Shown: in pieces, positions 52,674 through 62,639 of the stretch
Layout of the letters: each line of letters starts with the position of its first letter
Position numbering within the stretch: position 1 is the stretch's first letter
Assembly: GCA_963576725.1 (NCBI GenBank)
Contig: OY755244.1
Span: forward strand, 80,661,620-80,725,619
DNA from: Azorinus chamasolen
Taxonomy: Eukaryota; Mollusca; Bivalvia; Cardiida; Solecurtidae
Direction of reading: 5' to 3'
Length of the DNA: 64,000 bases
Program-made: the position numbers and the translations under genes
Notes under the pieces: model-generated
Told to the model about the DNA's origin: nothing
What the model saw: the letters and a program-made list of their open reading frames with translations, nothing else
Database searches by the model: none

Positions 52674-52874
52674 AGTAAAACCTCTCTATAACGGCCACTA
52701 AATTACAAAGTATTTTGTGTTAAAAGCAGGTGGCTGCTTAAAGCAAGGTGAAAGTAAAACAGAACGCTCCTATAGGAGCGTTCTGTTTTACTTTCATCTT
52801 GCTTTAAGCAACCACATGTCCTAAATACCAACTAATTAACTCAATTATGTAGCCATTATAGAGAGGTTTTACTG
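52674..52874. mobile_element. Pogo-like MITE
   Basis: TAGTAAAACCTCTCTATAAC (first base mutated) to AGAGAGGTTTTACTG; apex CGCTCCTATAGGAGCG. In inverted orientation relative to 25113, judging by the subterminal TTACAAAGTATTTTGTG. Confidence 0.87.
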
Positions 52875-53109
52875 TATTCTATATTAGAACATAAGTGTGT
52901 GGTAATAATTTACTGCTTTCTTGTTACTCTGGTTGTGTGTAATGCAATGACCCTTATCTCACTATTCGCTACTTACTTTGCATTTTGAAAACATAATATA
53001 ATTATATCTTTCCTTCAAGCATATTTATGTAACGATGAAGCGCTTTATGGTTCTTCATCAATTAACTATTTTTTTTAATGTCACATTTACAGAGGAATTT
53101 TAAGTCGTG

Positions 53110-53195
53110 CAAGAAACTGTAAAACAAGTTCATCTGGGTCTTCTCTGTTTACAAAATGCATAAAAGGTGTACACAAAAGGTTTATAGATAAGGGT
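53110..53195. mobile_element. TTAA-type MITE, right half
   Basis: TCATCTGGGTCTTCTCTGTT then GCATAAAAGGTGTAC and GATAAGGGTTAA. Confidence 0.55.
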
Positions 53196-53374
53196 TAAAT
53201 AAAATAACACGAGATGAAATTGCCAGCAGAGTGAGTAGGTGTTCCAACAGGCTTTCAAGTTATACCATGCAAGCTTCAAATGGCATTGCCCCTTATTATG
53301 CTCCAGTAAGAATAATGCCAACACAAACTGGGAGTTACTTCCGATCATTTCAAGCTATGGATAAAACTAGTGGC

Positions 53375-53480
53375 TGAGTGTAAAACAGTTTGGATCGTGT
53401 GTGCCACCGAGTGACTCAGCATCTCACGGGTTCCGAACTTATTGCAAATAAGGGTCAAGTTGCCCGAAGCAAAATAAAGG
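53375..53480. mobile_element. Family N copy
   Basis: AAACAGTTTGGATCGTGTGT, CACCGAGTGACTCAGCATCT, ATTGCAAATAAGGGTCAAG. Confidence 0.55.
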
Positions 53481-53588
53481 TCAAAATACAGCCACGCATG
53501 GAATATCTAAATCAGAACGAGTCTTAGCGAGGGAAGTCATTACTGTAATTGCTACATCTAGCCAAAGGTAATGTTAACCCTTATTACG

Positions 53589-54005
53589 CTAACCATTCCC
53601 TCAAAGACTATTTTTAGACCTAACCTCTTTGAACTAATCTACCAAAAAGGATCATTTACTAGAAACAAGAGCACCGCGTGCGTGTGTCAACGCTCGTCGT
53701 CATTGTAACGGTGAACAAGTGTGTGAAGTTTCATGAAAGTTTCATGAATAGTCAAGAAGTAATAGCTTAAAGTTTCCGGACGATAGCGACGACAACGACG
53801 ACGATAACGACAACGTGGACGCCTGACTTACGACAATAGCTCGTATCTATTTTTTTCGAAAATCAGACGATCTAAAAAGGGAATATTTAGAATTGTGTAT
53901 TTTTGAAACCATTGTGACAAACATTGCTCCAATGGAACAACTGTTTATTTATCTCAATGGTTTCAAAAAGTGACTTTTACAAAGGCGTCAATATGAGGGA
54001 TTGTA
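53589..54005. mobile_element. TTAA-type MITE, subfamily D, interrupted
   Basis: CATTCCCTCAAAGACTATTT and TCATTTACTAGAAA on the left; AAAAAGGGAATATTTAGAAT, a degraded hairpin and GTCAATATGAGGGATT on the right. Confidence 0.68.
53666..53883. mobile_element. Insertion inside a D element, family unknown
   Basis: ACAAGAGCACCGCGTGCGTG to TTTTCGAAAATCAGACGATC, about 218 bp, including AAGTTTCATGAA motifs and a GACGACAACGACGACGATAA tract. It falls between TTTACTAGA and AAAGGGAATATT, which are contiguous in uninterrupted D copies. Confidence 0.62.
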
Positions 54006-54168
54006 TTAAATGAAGCCTCGCCCTCTCTAAACTTGATATACTTAATATCTAATCAAGTAACTAAAGCTTTGTCGCATACAATCCAATCTAGGTGTCAAAT
54101 GGTTTGGAGTCAAATTATTTGCAAGTCGCCCGCTGCATGCTGAAAGTTAACAATCGGAATTAGAAGTA

Positions 54169-54372
54169 CAGTAAAACCTCTCTATAACGGCCGCTAAATT
54201 ACATCAGGTATATTGTGTTAAAGACAGGTGGCTGGTTAAAGCAAGTTGAAAGTAAAACAGAACGCTCCTATAGGAGCGTTCTGTTTTACTTTCATCTTGC
54301 TTTAACCAGCCACCTGCCCTGAATACCAACTAATGAACACAATTTAGTAGCCGTTATAGAGAGGTGTTATTG
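54169..54372. mobile_element. Pogo-like MITE
   Basis: 204 bp. CAGTAAAACCTCTCTATAAC; right end worn (GTGTTATTG). Core intact. Confidence 0.87.
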
Positions 54373-54374
54373 CA

Positions 54375-55038
54375 GTCAAAATTGCACCTTACTCAAATTT
54401 AAACATAAATTATTGTTAAGGGCTATTGTTTCATAATATTTGTCGATATCAGTGTTATTTACAAATACAAACAGACTAGGACTATATCAGACCTGCACGT
54501 CCTTGTTTACAGATAACAGGACAGAAAAAAAACTGTACAAAAGTATATTATTGAATAAAGATAAGAATTTGCATATCTGCGGACCAGTGTTATAAATTGA
54601 AAATTATTTATGTTCAGATTACAGAACATACAATATCAATGCTATCAAATAATATAACTGATCAAACTATTAAGCTTTAGACAGAGAATATGGATTGTCT
54701 TATGTCTTAACCGATAAACACTCATACTCAAATTACTACAAAATACACATATTTTGTTTTGAAAGCAGCTTAAGCATTCTTTCTAGCTAATAGGCGTGAC
54801 GTAAATAAAACACAGTGAAGTATGGATTTCTTCTGTTGATGTATGTGTTATACAAAGCATATTATTATGACCTAGCCAGTTAATGACCAAAGCTAACAAA
54901 TTTAATATAGTATATAGAATTCGATATTATTTAGAAGTGATAAGTATTTCCAGTTTCTCCTCTGTATGTCAAACTTGATATATATACATGTAATATAAAA
55001 AAAACCACTAAACTGGGCGTTTCGTTAAGTATAAATAT
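54375..55038. other. No recognised feature
   Basis: Very AT-rich unique sequence. Confidence 0.4.
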
Positions 55039-55039
55039 C

Positions 55040-55128
55040 GGTACTGGAAACATGTGCCAGCTAAATGCAGTGTGAAAGCCATGCAGACATTTCCTCTTCT
55101 AGAATTCCGGTTTAGAAGGGTTCTACTG
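55040..55128. mobile_element. Pogo-like MITE remnant
   Basis: TGCCAGCTAAATGCAGTGTG, AAAGCCATGCAGACATTTCC, then GGTTTAGAAGGGTTCTACTG at TA. Confidence 0.55.
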
Positions 55129-55251
55129 TATATGGCAATATTTCTTTCTTAGATTACAGCAACAGGTAAAACTTCACAAACGTTTGGTCACGATACAAGT
55201 ATTTTAATATGCGTTTGTCGAAAATCATTATAACCTGTACAAAGTTCAATA

Positions 55252-55455
55252 CAGTAAAACTTCTCTATAACGACCACTTAATTACGTCAAGTATTTTGTG
55301 TTAAAGGCAGGTGGATGCTTAAAACAAGGTGAAAGTAAAACAGAACGCTCCTACAGGAGCGTTCTGTTTTACTTTCGACTTGCTTCAAGCAACCACCTGC
55401 CCACAATATCAACTAATTAACACAATTCAGTGGTCGTTATAGAGAGGTTTTACTG
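55252..55455. mobile_element. Pogo-like MITE
   Basis: TA 55250-55251; 204 bp. Apex CGCTCCTACAGGAGCG retained by compensating sequence on both sides. Confidence 0.9.
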
Positions 55456-55544
55456 TATATATTCATACACGATCACTCGCGCATCACACACTTCATAATA
55501 CCTTTCATGTGATACGCTATTCGTATCATATCTATCGCTTTCTA

Positions 55545-55985
55545 AGTTGATGAGATGTGGAATAAATCTATATTTCCTTCTGGTTAGTGATTCCATATCT
55601 ACTGTATATCTATCGTATGTCTTTAATTGACCGGACAGACAATCACGCAGTTCCTTTCGGTTAGTGATTTCATATTTATTGTATATCATATCTACATGTA
55701 TTAAATATCTTTCATTGACCGGATAGACAATCATGCGGTTCCTTCCGGTTAATGATTTCATATTTATTGTATATCTATTAAATATCTTTCATTGACCGGA
55801 TAGACAATCATGCGGTTCCTTCCGGTTAGTGATTTCATATCTATTGTATATCTTTTGTATACCTTTCATTGACCGGATAGACAACCATGCAGTTCCTCCC
55901 GGCTAGTAATTTAATATCTATTGTACATCTATTGTATACCTTTCAATGCCTGGATAGATAATCATGCGGTTCGTCCCGGTTGGTG
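55545..55985 (+). repeat. 77-bp minisatellite, about 6 units
   Basis: CATTGACCGGATAGACAATC then GCGGTTCCTTCCGGTTAGTG, at about 55648, 55735, 55812, 55889 and 55966. Spacing 87 then 77, 77, 77 bp. The array starts within a few dozen bases of the end of a pogo-like MITE. Confidence 0.9.
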
Positions 55986-56055
55986 TGAATCGCTTTTGAA
56001 CGCATATATCGTGTGTGAAAAGAGCGCTATATAAATGTGGTATAATAATAACAAT
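55985..56055 (+). other. Retroposon-like 3' tail
   Basis: AAAAGAGCGCTATATAAATG then GTGGTATAATAATAACAA. A GCGCTATATAAATG motif followed by an ATT/ATA-rich tail is common at the 3' ends of animal SINEs and their LINE partners. It directly follows the minisatellite, which may be expanded from the body of that retroposon. Confidence 0.45.
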
Positions 56056-56059
56056 TTTT

Positions 56060-56475
56060 CAAAGAAATATCCGAGTCTCTAGATAGGGTTTCAATTTTAG
56101 TCTATATGAAAATATAACACCACTTGTAGCTACAGATTCATTCCAAGTTTGAATAAAACAAATGTTTACTCATCATTTAAAAATACATGAAGTGAGTTTG
56201 CCAAACAGATGTAACACCAGTCTTCTCTAGCATTTGCAACCCGTTTGTTTTATGTAAAAATTTGTTCATACGCCATATTATATATAGAGTATACAAATGA
56301 TATAGTCAAATTCAACAAGTTTAAATCTATATTTAGCTTTCTTGTATAGCATGAGCTACCCACATGATATCTTCCTAACGACGCATACAAACCGGTAGTG
56401 TAATAAAACAGTACACGGGGCAAGTAATTATTATAATTTACATGTTCATCTAAGAAAACCAACCTCTCATCATTA
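56060..56475. other. No recognised feature
   Basis: An 89-codon minus-strand frame without motif; treated as chance. Confidence 0.4.
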
Positions 56476-56479
56476 TTAA

Positions 56480-56696
56480 CCCATTTGCTCCCACGATCCC
56501 ATACATGGGACGTAGGCAAACAGTGTAGACTCAGATCAGACGCCGCATAATGCGTCGTCTGATCAGTCTAAACTGTTTGCTGATAGGAATTTCAATATAA
56601 AACAAAACGAAATTGAAAATTTAGGCCAGGCACTGCTTAGATAAAAATGGACTAATCCAATATATAAACATGGAAGAACCACTGGGAGCAAATGGG
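56480..56696. mobile_element. TTAA-type MITE, subfamily F
   Basis: TTAA 56476-56479 and 56697-56700; 217 bp. Ends CCCATTTGCTCCCA and TGGGAGCAAATGGG. Core AGACTCAGATCAGACGCCGC / CGTCGTCTGATCAGTCTA. The only F copy here. Confidence 0.87.
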
Positions 56697-56704
56697 TTAA
56701 ACTT

Positions 56705-57108
56705 CTACAAACCACCATGTGTGTCTTGTCACAGTTAACTGCTTGATCACAGCTACCTCAATATTGTTTTCAATCTGTTTAATAAGCTGTGTTATAAATC
56801 ATAAGGAGAATCACGAAATATGATCCGATCATCAGCAACTGTAACAAAAGCATATGATTTTTCATCAATTTGAATTCCGCTATTGTCTAGACATTGTATG
56901 CATAACTCTATATTTTATATATAATAAAACATTGCAAACACAATCGGTGATATTATCTTTTTTATTTATATTATTATTATATTAGCTTGCCTTGTATGAA
57001 GACAACGTAATGTTGTTGTTGTTTTTGGGTTTTTGTGGGGGTATTTTGTTGTGTTTTTAATGTGGGTACTATAAATATGCATATAAAAGGCATACATGTA
57101 TTTTAATG
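56705..57108. other. No recognised feature
   Basis: AT-rich with a GT-rich patch (57012-57065). Confidence 0.4.
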
Positions 57109-57110
57109 AA

Positions 57111-57314
57111 CACTAGAACCTATCCTAAGCAGCCATTCAGCATTGAACATAGGAGTGTTTAAAACTAGTGGTTGCATAACGAAGGGCAAAAACAATGCAG
57201 AAAGCTCATATATGAACATTCTGCATTATTTTTTACCTGCATTAATCTACCACCTGCGTTACAGACCCAAAACTAAACCTCTTTTCAATGTCCGCTTAAT
57301 ACACGCTCTACCAT
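57111..57314. mobile_element. Pogo-like MITE, AAGCAGCCAT subtype
   Basis: CACTAGAACCTATCCTAAGC to CGCTTAATACACGCTCTACC. Apex AGCTCATATATGAACA. Decayed ends. Confidence 0.7.
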
Positions 57315-57317
57315 ATA

Positions 57318-57955
57318 CCAATATCAGCCAAAGGTTATCCGGAAAGCGCCTCATGAACTTTCTGCTCCTCTTTCATTTTGCGTTAAGCATTAAACATTTC
57401 AGCTGAAGCAAATGTGGTATTTTTCTAAAATGTAAAATGAATGTGTTATGTTTAAGCCGTGTATACCGAACATTCATCAAAGCTGCAAAGTAAATTGTCT
57501 CGAAAGAGAAGAATAAGGCCATTTGCAGACATGCGATAGGTTGTAGTTTATGTGTTATGTCTGACTTAGGAACTTCCCAATGAACTACTCATAACTCATG
57601 CTCGACTTTCTACAAGTTGCTTACTTCTGTATTTGACCGCTTCACGCATTACCAATAGAAGTTGCCAGGATAAGGAAATAACTCATACGGGCACGAAACG
57701 CCTTCGTCCCTTTTGAAATCGACCAACTTTTGTATGGTGAATTTTTTCAATACAACATTCTTATATCGTAGTTAAGAGAATAGGAAAACGCCCTTTAGTA
57801 TCCATCTGATAGTATTGCTACCGTGCAATTGTAGTTCCCAGAAATAGGAATTTTGATCTAATGTTCTAAAAATAGCCCTTTCAAAACGTTTGTAAAAATT
57901 GTCATCTGCCACAACTGTAAGAAAACAATTCTCTTCTTTTATTTTCAGAAACTAG
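57318..57955. other. No recognised feature
   Basis: No gene or repeat recognised. Confidence 0.4.
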
Positions 57956-57959
57956 TGGA

Positions 57960-58260
57960 CAAAGTTTGGATCCTGTTATAGATTTTACTTCAATGATTTA
58001 ACAAATTACAATCAATATCAAACAGTTGGGAACCAGGGTCCATGCTTATAAAGCTTTTAGTTGAGTCTGAGATGGTTCTCAAGCTTTTGATTGGTCAGAT
58101 TTGAGCCTTTGGCTCAAATCTGACCAATCAAAAGCTTGAGAACTCAAATCTGACCAATCAAAAGCCTGAGAACGAAACTCAGACTCAACTAAAAGCTTTA
58201 TAAGCATGGAACCTGGTGAGATGCCGAATTACGTGAACTCTCATCTTGTTCTTATGGCGT
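57960..58260. mobile_element. Family N copy, host of palindrome K
   Basis: ATATCAAACAGTTGGGAACC before K and TGGTGAGATGCCGAATTACG after it are consecutive in other N copies (GGATCCTGATGAGACGCC). Confidence 0.6.
58034..58216. mobile_element. Palindrome family K, copy 2
   Basis: AGGGTCCATGCTTATAAAGC to GCTTTATAAGCATGGAACCT. Same layout as copy 1, including the extra CAAATCTGACCAATCAAAAG on one side of the GAGCCTTTGGCTC centre. The asymmetry is a fixed family feature. Confidence 0.83.
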
Positions 58261-58379
58261 CTGAATGAACAACAATCTTCCACAAATACATTTATACCTT
58301 TATTTGTGATAATTTGTATTTTGGGGCAGAAGAATGTGCGCATTAGTTCTTGTTAACTATTTAAAAGGAATGAAATGTT

Positions 58380-58480
58380 TTGACTGACCTTCCCAAGGCG
58401 TTACTCCTACTTCCACCATATGGTCTACTTTATTATTTTACACGATTAACGTTTAATGTTTTATGCCTTTATCTGCGTTC
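58380..58480 (+). mobile_element. Family J fragment
   Basis: TGACTGACCTTCCCAAGGCG then TTACTCCTACTTCC; a short diverged copy. Confidence 0.45.
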
Positions 58481-58599
58481 TGTCACGTTTTGTCTTGTAA
58501 TTTTTCTGCTTATTGATTGATGATATAGGGTGCCGTGCCCTTTTGTTTGTGACTCTCCTTGTTTGACTGTTTTTCAACTTTTAATAGTGATTGTTAAGC

Positions 58600-58995
58600 T
58601 GTCTAAATAAGACCCATATATTAAATGACGGGACTACACAAGGATTCATTGTCATTTTATAAAATTGTCATAAATAAAGTATTCATGCAAAGGGCATTTA
58701 ATGAATACGTGTTTCGCTTGCAAAAACACTCATCATGCAAAACATATTCAACAATAACTACAATCACTTTCTAACAGTAATTTATTACTTTGAAACATAT
58801 ATATCACATCTTTCATAGTACCAGACAGAGTGGTGAAACAATGTAGAGTAGGATCACATATCACATTTACACACATGTAATCACATGTCACATTTTAATT
58901 CATGGTTATATATGGGTTTGTCTGAAAAGTTGCTTACCAAGAAGAACACATTTTCACAGATTATCTGTTCCCGCTTTTTGCTGTTGTGACGGACT
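58600..58995. other. No recognised feature
   Basis: AT-rich; nothing identified. Confidence 0.4.
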
Positions 58996-58998
58996 CAT

Positions 58999-59195
58999 GG
59001 CGTCATCATCATCATCATCGTCATCATCATCGTTATCGTTATCACAATTATCATTAGTTTTTATTATTACTATTACTATTAGTATTAGTATATTATTATT
59101 ATTATAGTTGTTGCTGATTATGCAGTTGTTCTTATTGTTCTTGTAGATTTTGTTGTTTTTTGTTGTTGATGTTTTTGTTATTATTACTATTATTA

Positions 59196-59259
<64 letters not shown>

Positions 59260-59261
59260 CA
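58999..59261. repeat. (TCA)n / (TTA)n compound microsatellite
   Basis: TCATCATCATCATCGTCATC at the left, mixed ATT/ACT units, then about 22 ATT units (59195-59261). Confidence 0.95.
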
Positions 59262-59309
59262 AAACTCCCATGTTTATTCATTAAGTGGTCGCATTAGAGG
59301 GGTTCTACT
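59262..59309. mobile_element. Pogo-like MITE, right end only
   Basis: TTCATTAAGTGGTCGCATTA then GAGGGGTTCTACTG before TA. The remainder is replaced by the microsatellite. Confidence 0.65.
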
Positions 59310-59311
59310 GT

Positions 59312-59782
59312 ATTTTGTATAACAAAGACATTTTTTGCTAGAAGTTCAAATAGACAATTTTCATAAGAATCAATGAACTCAACATTCAATATTCTGTATG
59401 ATGTGATGCGGTAAGTGAACTTTGTGAAATAGGGCAATTCATAAAAATAACACAAGAAAATTAAATATAAACATTTTTAATACTTAACAAGTAACTTGAC
59501 TGGCATAAATGGAACTGGTAAAAAACAGCATTTGTTATATCATGGAAAACTTTATAAAACCTGAGCAACTTGAAATGCTTGTAGACAAACGTGAGTTGTG
59601 TCCACATCGCATGTACATTCCCATTAGATGTGCAACACAAGTAAAAATGCTAGTTTTCGTCACTAAATCAATTGCTATTAGTGTGTCTCTTTTGTTATAG
59701 ATCAAACATTATTTACTGGTGTACAAACATAGAGAAGGACAGGAGTAACAACCACCTGTTGTTTTCTTTGATCGTTTAAGGA
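59312..59782. other. No recognised feature
   Basis: A 63-codon frame (59509-59700) without a motif; otherwise AT-rich. Confidence 0.4.
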
Positions 59783-59785
59783 ATC

Positions 59786-60343
59786 AATAGAGGGTTAATA
59801 CATGTACATGTTTTTTCGGGCAATAACATCTGCAGTGTCCCGAGGGACTGTTGTTGGCCCGAGCCCGAAGGGCGAGGGCAACAACATTCCTGAGGGACAC
59901 TGCAGATGTTATTGCCCGAAAACAAACGTGTATTAACGCTATTCTTGCATAAAACCAAATTTCTGCTTTCCTGCATCAATTTAATTCTTGAAAATACAAG
60001 CAAAACTTCGACAGCAAAACTATACACTTCTTGGACACTTCGTCGATTTATGCTGTTTCCGGGCCACTGTTTTCCTTTCGACGTCAATTCATGATTGTAT
60101 CAAATACCGTTTACACGGAATTTCATTCAATATGTCTATCACTAAAACAGTTCATTGTCGGTGCTCCTGGAAATACTCACATCCCGGCTTTCACCTAGCT
60201 TAGACCAAAACGCCATAGCATTCGCGTCCATTGTTTACCTTAGGCCCCGAATAGGTATAATTAAAACCGGTCAACAACAGCGCGTGAGCACGAGAATCGC
60301 CTTGTTAATACATGGTCTAGCGGGACTACAACAACACGTTTTG
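59786..60343. repeat. Family Q tandem unit 1
   Basis: About 558 bp. Starts AATAGAGGGTTAATACATG; palindrome 59811-59925 with arms TTTTTTCGGGCAATAACATC and TGCAGTGTCCCGAGGGACTG around the CpG-rich GCCCGAGCCCGAAGGGCGAG. It continues with GTTTACACGGAATTTCATTC and ends CTAGCGGGACTACAACAAC. No transposase; open frames here are shared artefacts of both units. Confidence 0.8.
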
Positions 60344-60900
60344 TGCAAGAATAGAGGGTTAATACACGTTTTTTCGGGCAATAACATCTGCAGTGTGCCG
60401 AGGGACTGTTGTTGGCCCGAGCCCGAAGGGCGAGGGCAACAACATTCCCAAGGGACACTGCAGATGTTATTGCCCGAAAACAAACGTGTATTAACGCTAT
60501 TCTTGCATAAACCCATTTTCTGCTTTCCTGCATCAATTTATTTCTTCCAAATACAAGCAAAACTATACACTTCTTTGACTCTTCCGTTCGTTCGATTTAT
60601 GCAGTTTCCGGGCCACTCTTTTGTTTTCTTTCTGACGTCATTCCACGATTGTATCAAATACCGTTTACATGGGATTTCATTCAATATGTCTATCACTAAA
60701 AGCAGTTCATTGTCGGTGCCCCTGAAAAACTCACACCGTTCATCTAGCTTAGGCCAAACGCTATAGCGTTGGCGTCCATTGTTTACATTAGGCCCCGAAT
60801 AGGTATAATTAAAACCGGTCAACAACAGCGCGTGAGCACGAGAATCGCCTTGTTAATACATAGTCTAGCGGGACAACAACAGCACGTTTTATGCAAGAAT
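60344..60900. repeat. Family Q tandem unit 2
   Basis: Direct repeat of unit 1 (TTTTTTCGGG at 59811 and 60369), roughly 90 percent alike by eye, ending GCACGTTTTATGCAAGAATAG. Palindrome at 60369-60480. Confidence 0.8.
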
Positions 60901-61064
60901 AGTCCTTTAGTACAGGTTCTACTGTACATTGCGATTTTAATAGGGTGATGAATGTGATAAACAATTCTGTGGCATGAGTAATTTTTAAGCTGCTAATGAA
61001 AATGACATCTGCTCCATAACTTGTATTTATTCTTAAATCATATTTGCAATGCAAGCATCGAAAT

Positions 61065-61135
61065 GTTTAGATCCGGGGAGACATTGAATAAACCAATGTG
61101 TCATCAGGATCCATACCGTTTACTAAGTAGCCTAG
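61065..61135. mobile_element. Family N remnant
   Basis: GTTTAGATCCGGGGAGACAT, GTGTCATCAGGATCCATACC, GTTTACTAAGTAGCC. Confidence 0.5.
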
Positions 61136-61139
61136 CCAC

Positions 61140-61757
61140 ACCAAATATGTAATAACAGTACAAAGGAAACTCGAGTTAAGAAAAGAATGTTTCTTTATAC
61201 ACCTGCAATATTCTACAACTATTCCACCACTAAATGGCTGTAAAACAATTTAGGTCCAATACACAACGCAGTTTTGATCCTAATCAAAATTCAGAAACTA
61301 ATCTAGATCAAAACTTTTTGCAAAAGTTTATCACGATTTTGAAACTAACGTCCCCGAAATAAAATCAAATAAATTTACCAAAAAGTAATTGTTTGTATCT
61401 AGATCATATGCTGCTAAAATAGCACGTTTTCTATTCTAGTTAAAAACCCACTTAATACCGCTAAATATATATTTGGAATTTAATCTTACACTTTCTATAA
61501 AACGCTGATGGCATGAATATTTCAGTATATCATGTTAACACATTGGTCAATTTTCCTGGAAGAGCAGGAAGGACCCTACCTGTTTAACTGAGGTCACTTC
61601 TGAAAGAACATATTTTAATTTGATTTAAATTGCTAAATTGTAACCATGTTACTTGCACAATATTGAAATAAATGTATCTATCTAACAAACATTTTGCCCT
61701 CCTCTGCAAAAATAGCAATAAAAGAACGTGCTGTTGAACAGCTATTATTCTATTTAA
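61140..61757. other. No recognised feature
   Basis: AT-rich; no domain in any frame noticed. Confidence 0.4.
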
Positions 61758-61758
61758 A

Positions 61759-62218
61759 CATTTCCCCCATGTAAACGCGTTTTCACGCATTGCTTAACCC
61801 TTTACCTCATAGGCTATTTTTAGACCCAACCTCTTTGAATAAATCTACCGAAAAGGTGCAATAACAAGAGAAAAGGAAAATTTTAGAATTGTGTAGTTTG
61901 AAACCATTGTGATAAATAGAGCATTTGCTCCTATAGGAGCAAATGCTCTATTTATCACAATGGTTTCACAAAGTGACTTTTACAGAGTCGTCAAAAGTCG
62001 TCAATATGAGGGAATGGGTTAAGGAGTAGATCCAGATCAATCAGCTCCTAGAATAGTCGTACATCTGATCAAGGTCTTTTCTATTTGCTTATGAAATTAG
62101 CATAGACTCGACTCTAGTTTCTACCAGTACCAAAATAATCCTGTCATTATAAAACAAATCAGCTAATAACTATTCATGTTGTCAATATTTCTTACGTGAA
62201 TATGCAACAGGGATAAAC
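61759..62218. mobile_element. TTAA-type MITE, subfamily B, host of a D element
   Basis: TTTCCCCCATGTAAACGCGT and TTTCACGCATTGC before the nested TTAA; GGAGTAGATCCAGATCAATC, CTACCAGTACCAAAATAATC and GCAACAGGGATAAA after it. Confidence 0.7.
61798..62018. mobile_element. TTAA-type MITE, subfamily D (nested), reference copy
   Basis: TTAA 61794-61797 and 62019-62022; 221 bp. CCCTTTACCTCATAGGC to ATATGAGGGAATGGG; perfect hairpin AGAGCATTTGCTCCTATAGG and inverse within AAACCATTGTGATAAAT. Confidence 0.9.
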
Positions 62219-62518
62219 GAGCCCCGGACCTTCAGTACTTAGAATTCTGTTCTGAATAAAACCTGATTTTTGCAGAGGCATTTGTTATATTCCTGCCGAA
62301 TCGGACAAATTAATCGATGTCAGACACGGACGTCATATTCCATTTATCATTTTTCGTTTTTAACCCAAATTTCAAGCAAGAAAAAAGATAAAGCATTGAG
62401 TTTCTTGTAAGTCTAAAATCGCAACACGTGTCAAGGAATTAATAATGACGTCGCCAGTAATGACGACGAGAAGCGAATAGATCTGCGAATTCAGATCTAA
62501 TACATCTACATACAACCA
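62219..62518. other. No recognised feature
   Basis: Nothing identified. Confidence 0.4.
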
Positions 62519-62525
62519 AGTATAG

Positions 62526-62637
62526 GTTAGAGCTTATAAACTGCAGTCTTCGGAAATAAGACGGCCGATAACGCGAGCGAAGCGAAGCGTTTTAGGCCGT
62601 CTTATTTTCGAAGACTGCAGTTTATAAGCTCTAACCG
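62526..62637. repeat. Long palindrome at the edge of family R
   Basis: GGTTAGAGCTTATAAACTGC...AATAAGACGGCC faces GGCCGTCTTATT...TTATAAGCTCTAACC, about 43 bp per arm, around GCGAGCGAAGCGAAGCG. It abuts the family R terminus, so it may be part of R or a separate hairpin. Confidence 0.8.
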
Positions 62638-62639
62638 AT

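Noticed and set aside
58954..59271. 105-codon minus-strand frame rich in Ile, Asn and Asp
   Set aside because: Translation of the (TCA)n/(TTA)n microsatellite.
60155..60766. 203-codon plus-strand frame
   Set aside because: It runs across the junction of two tandem Q units and through a palindrome; similar frames appear on the opposite strand. No domain.
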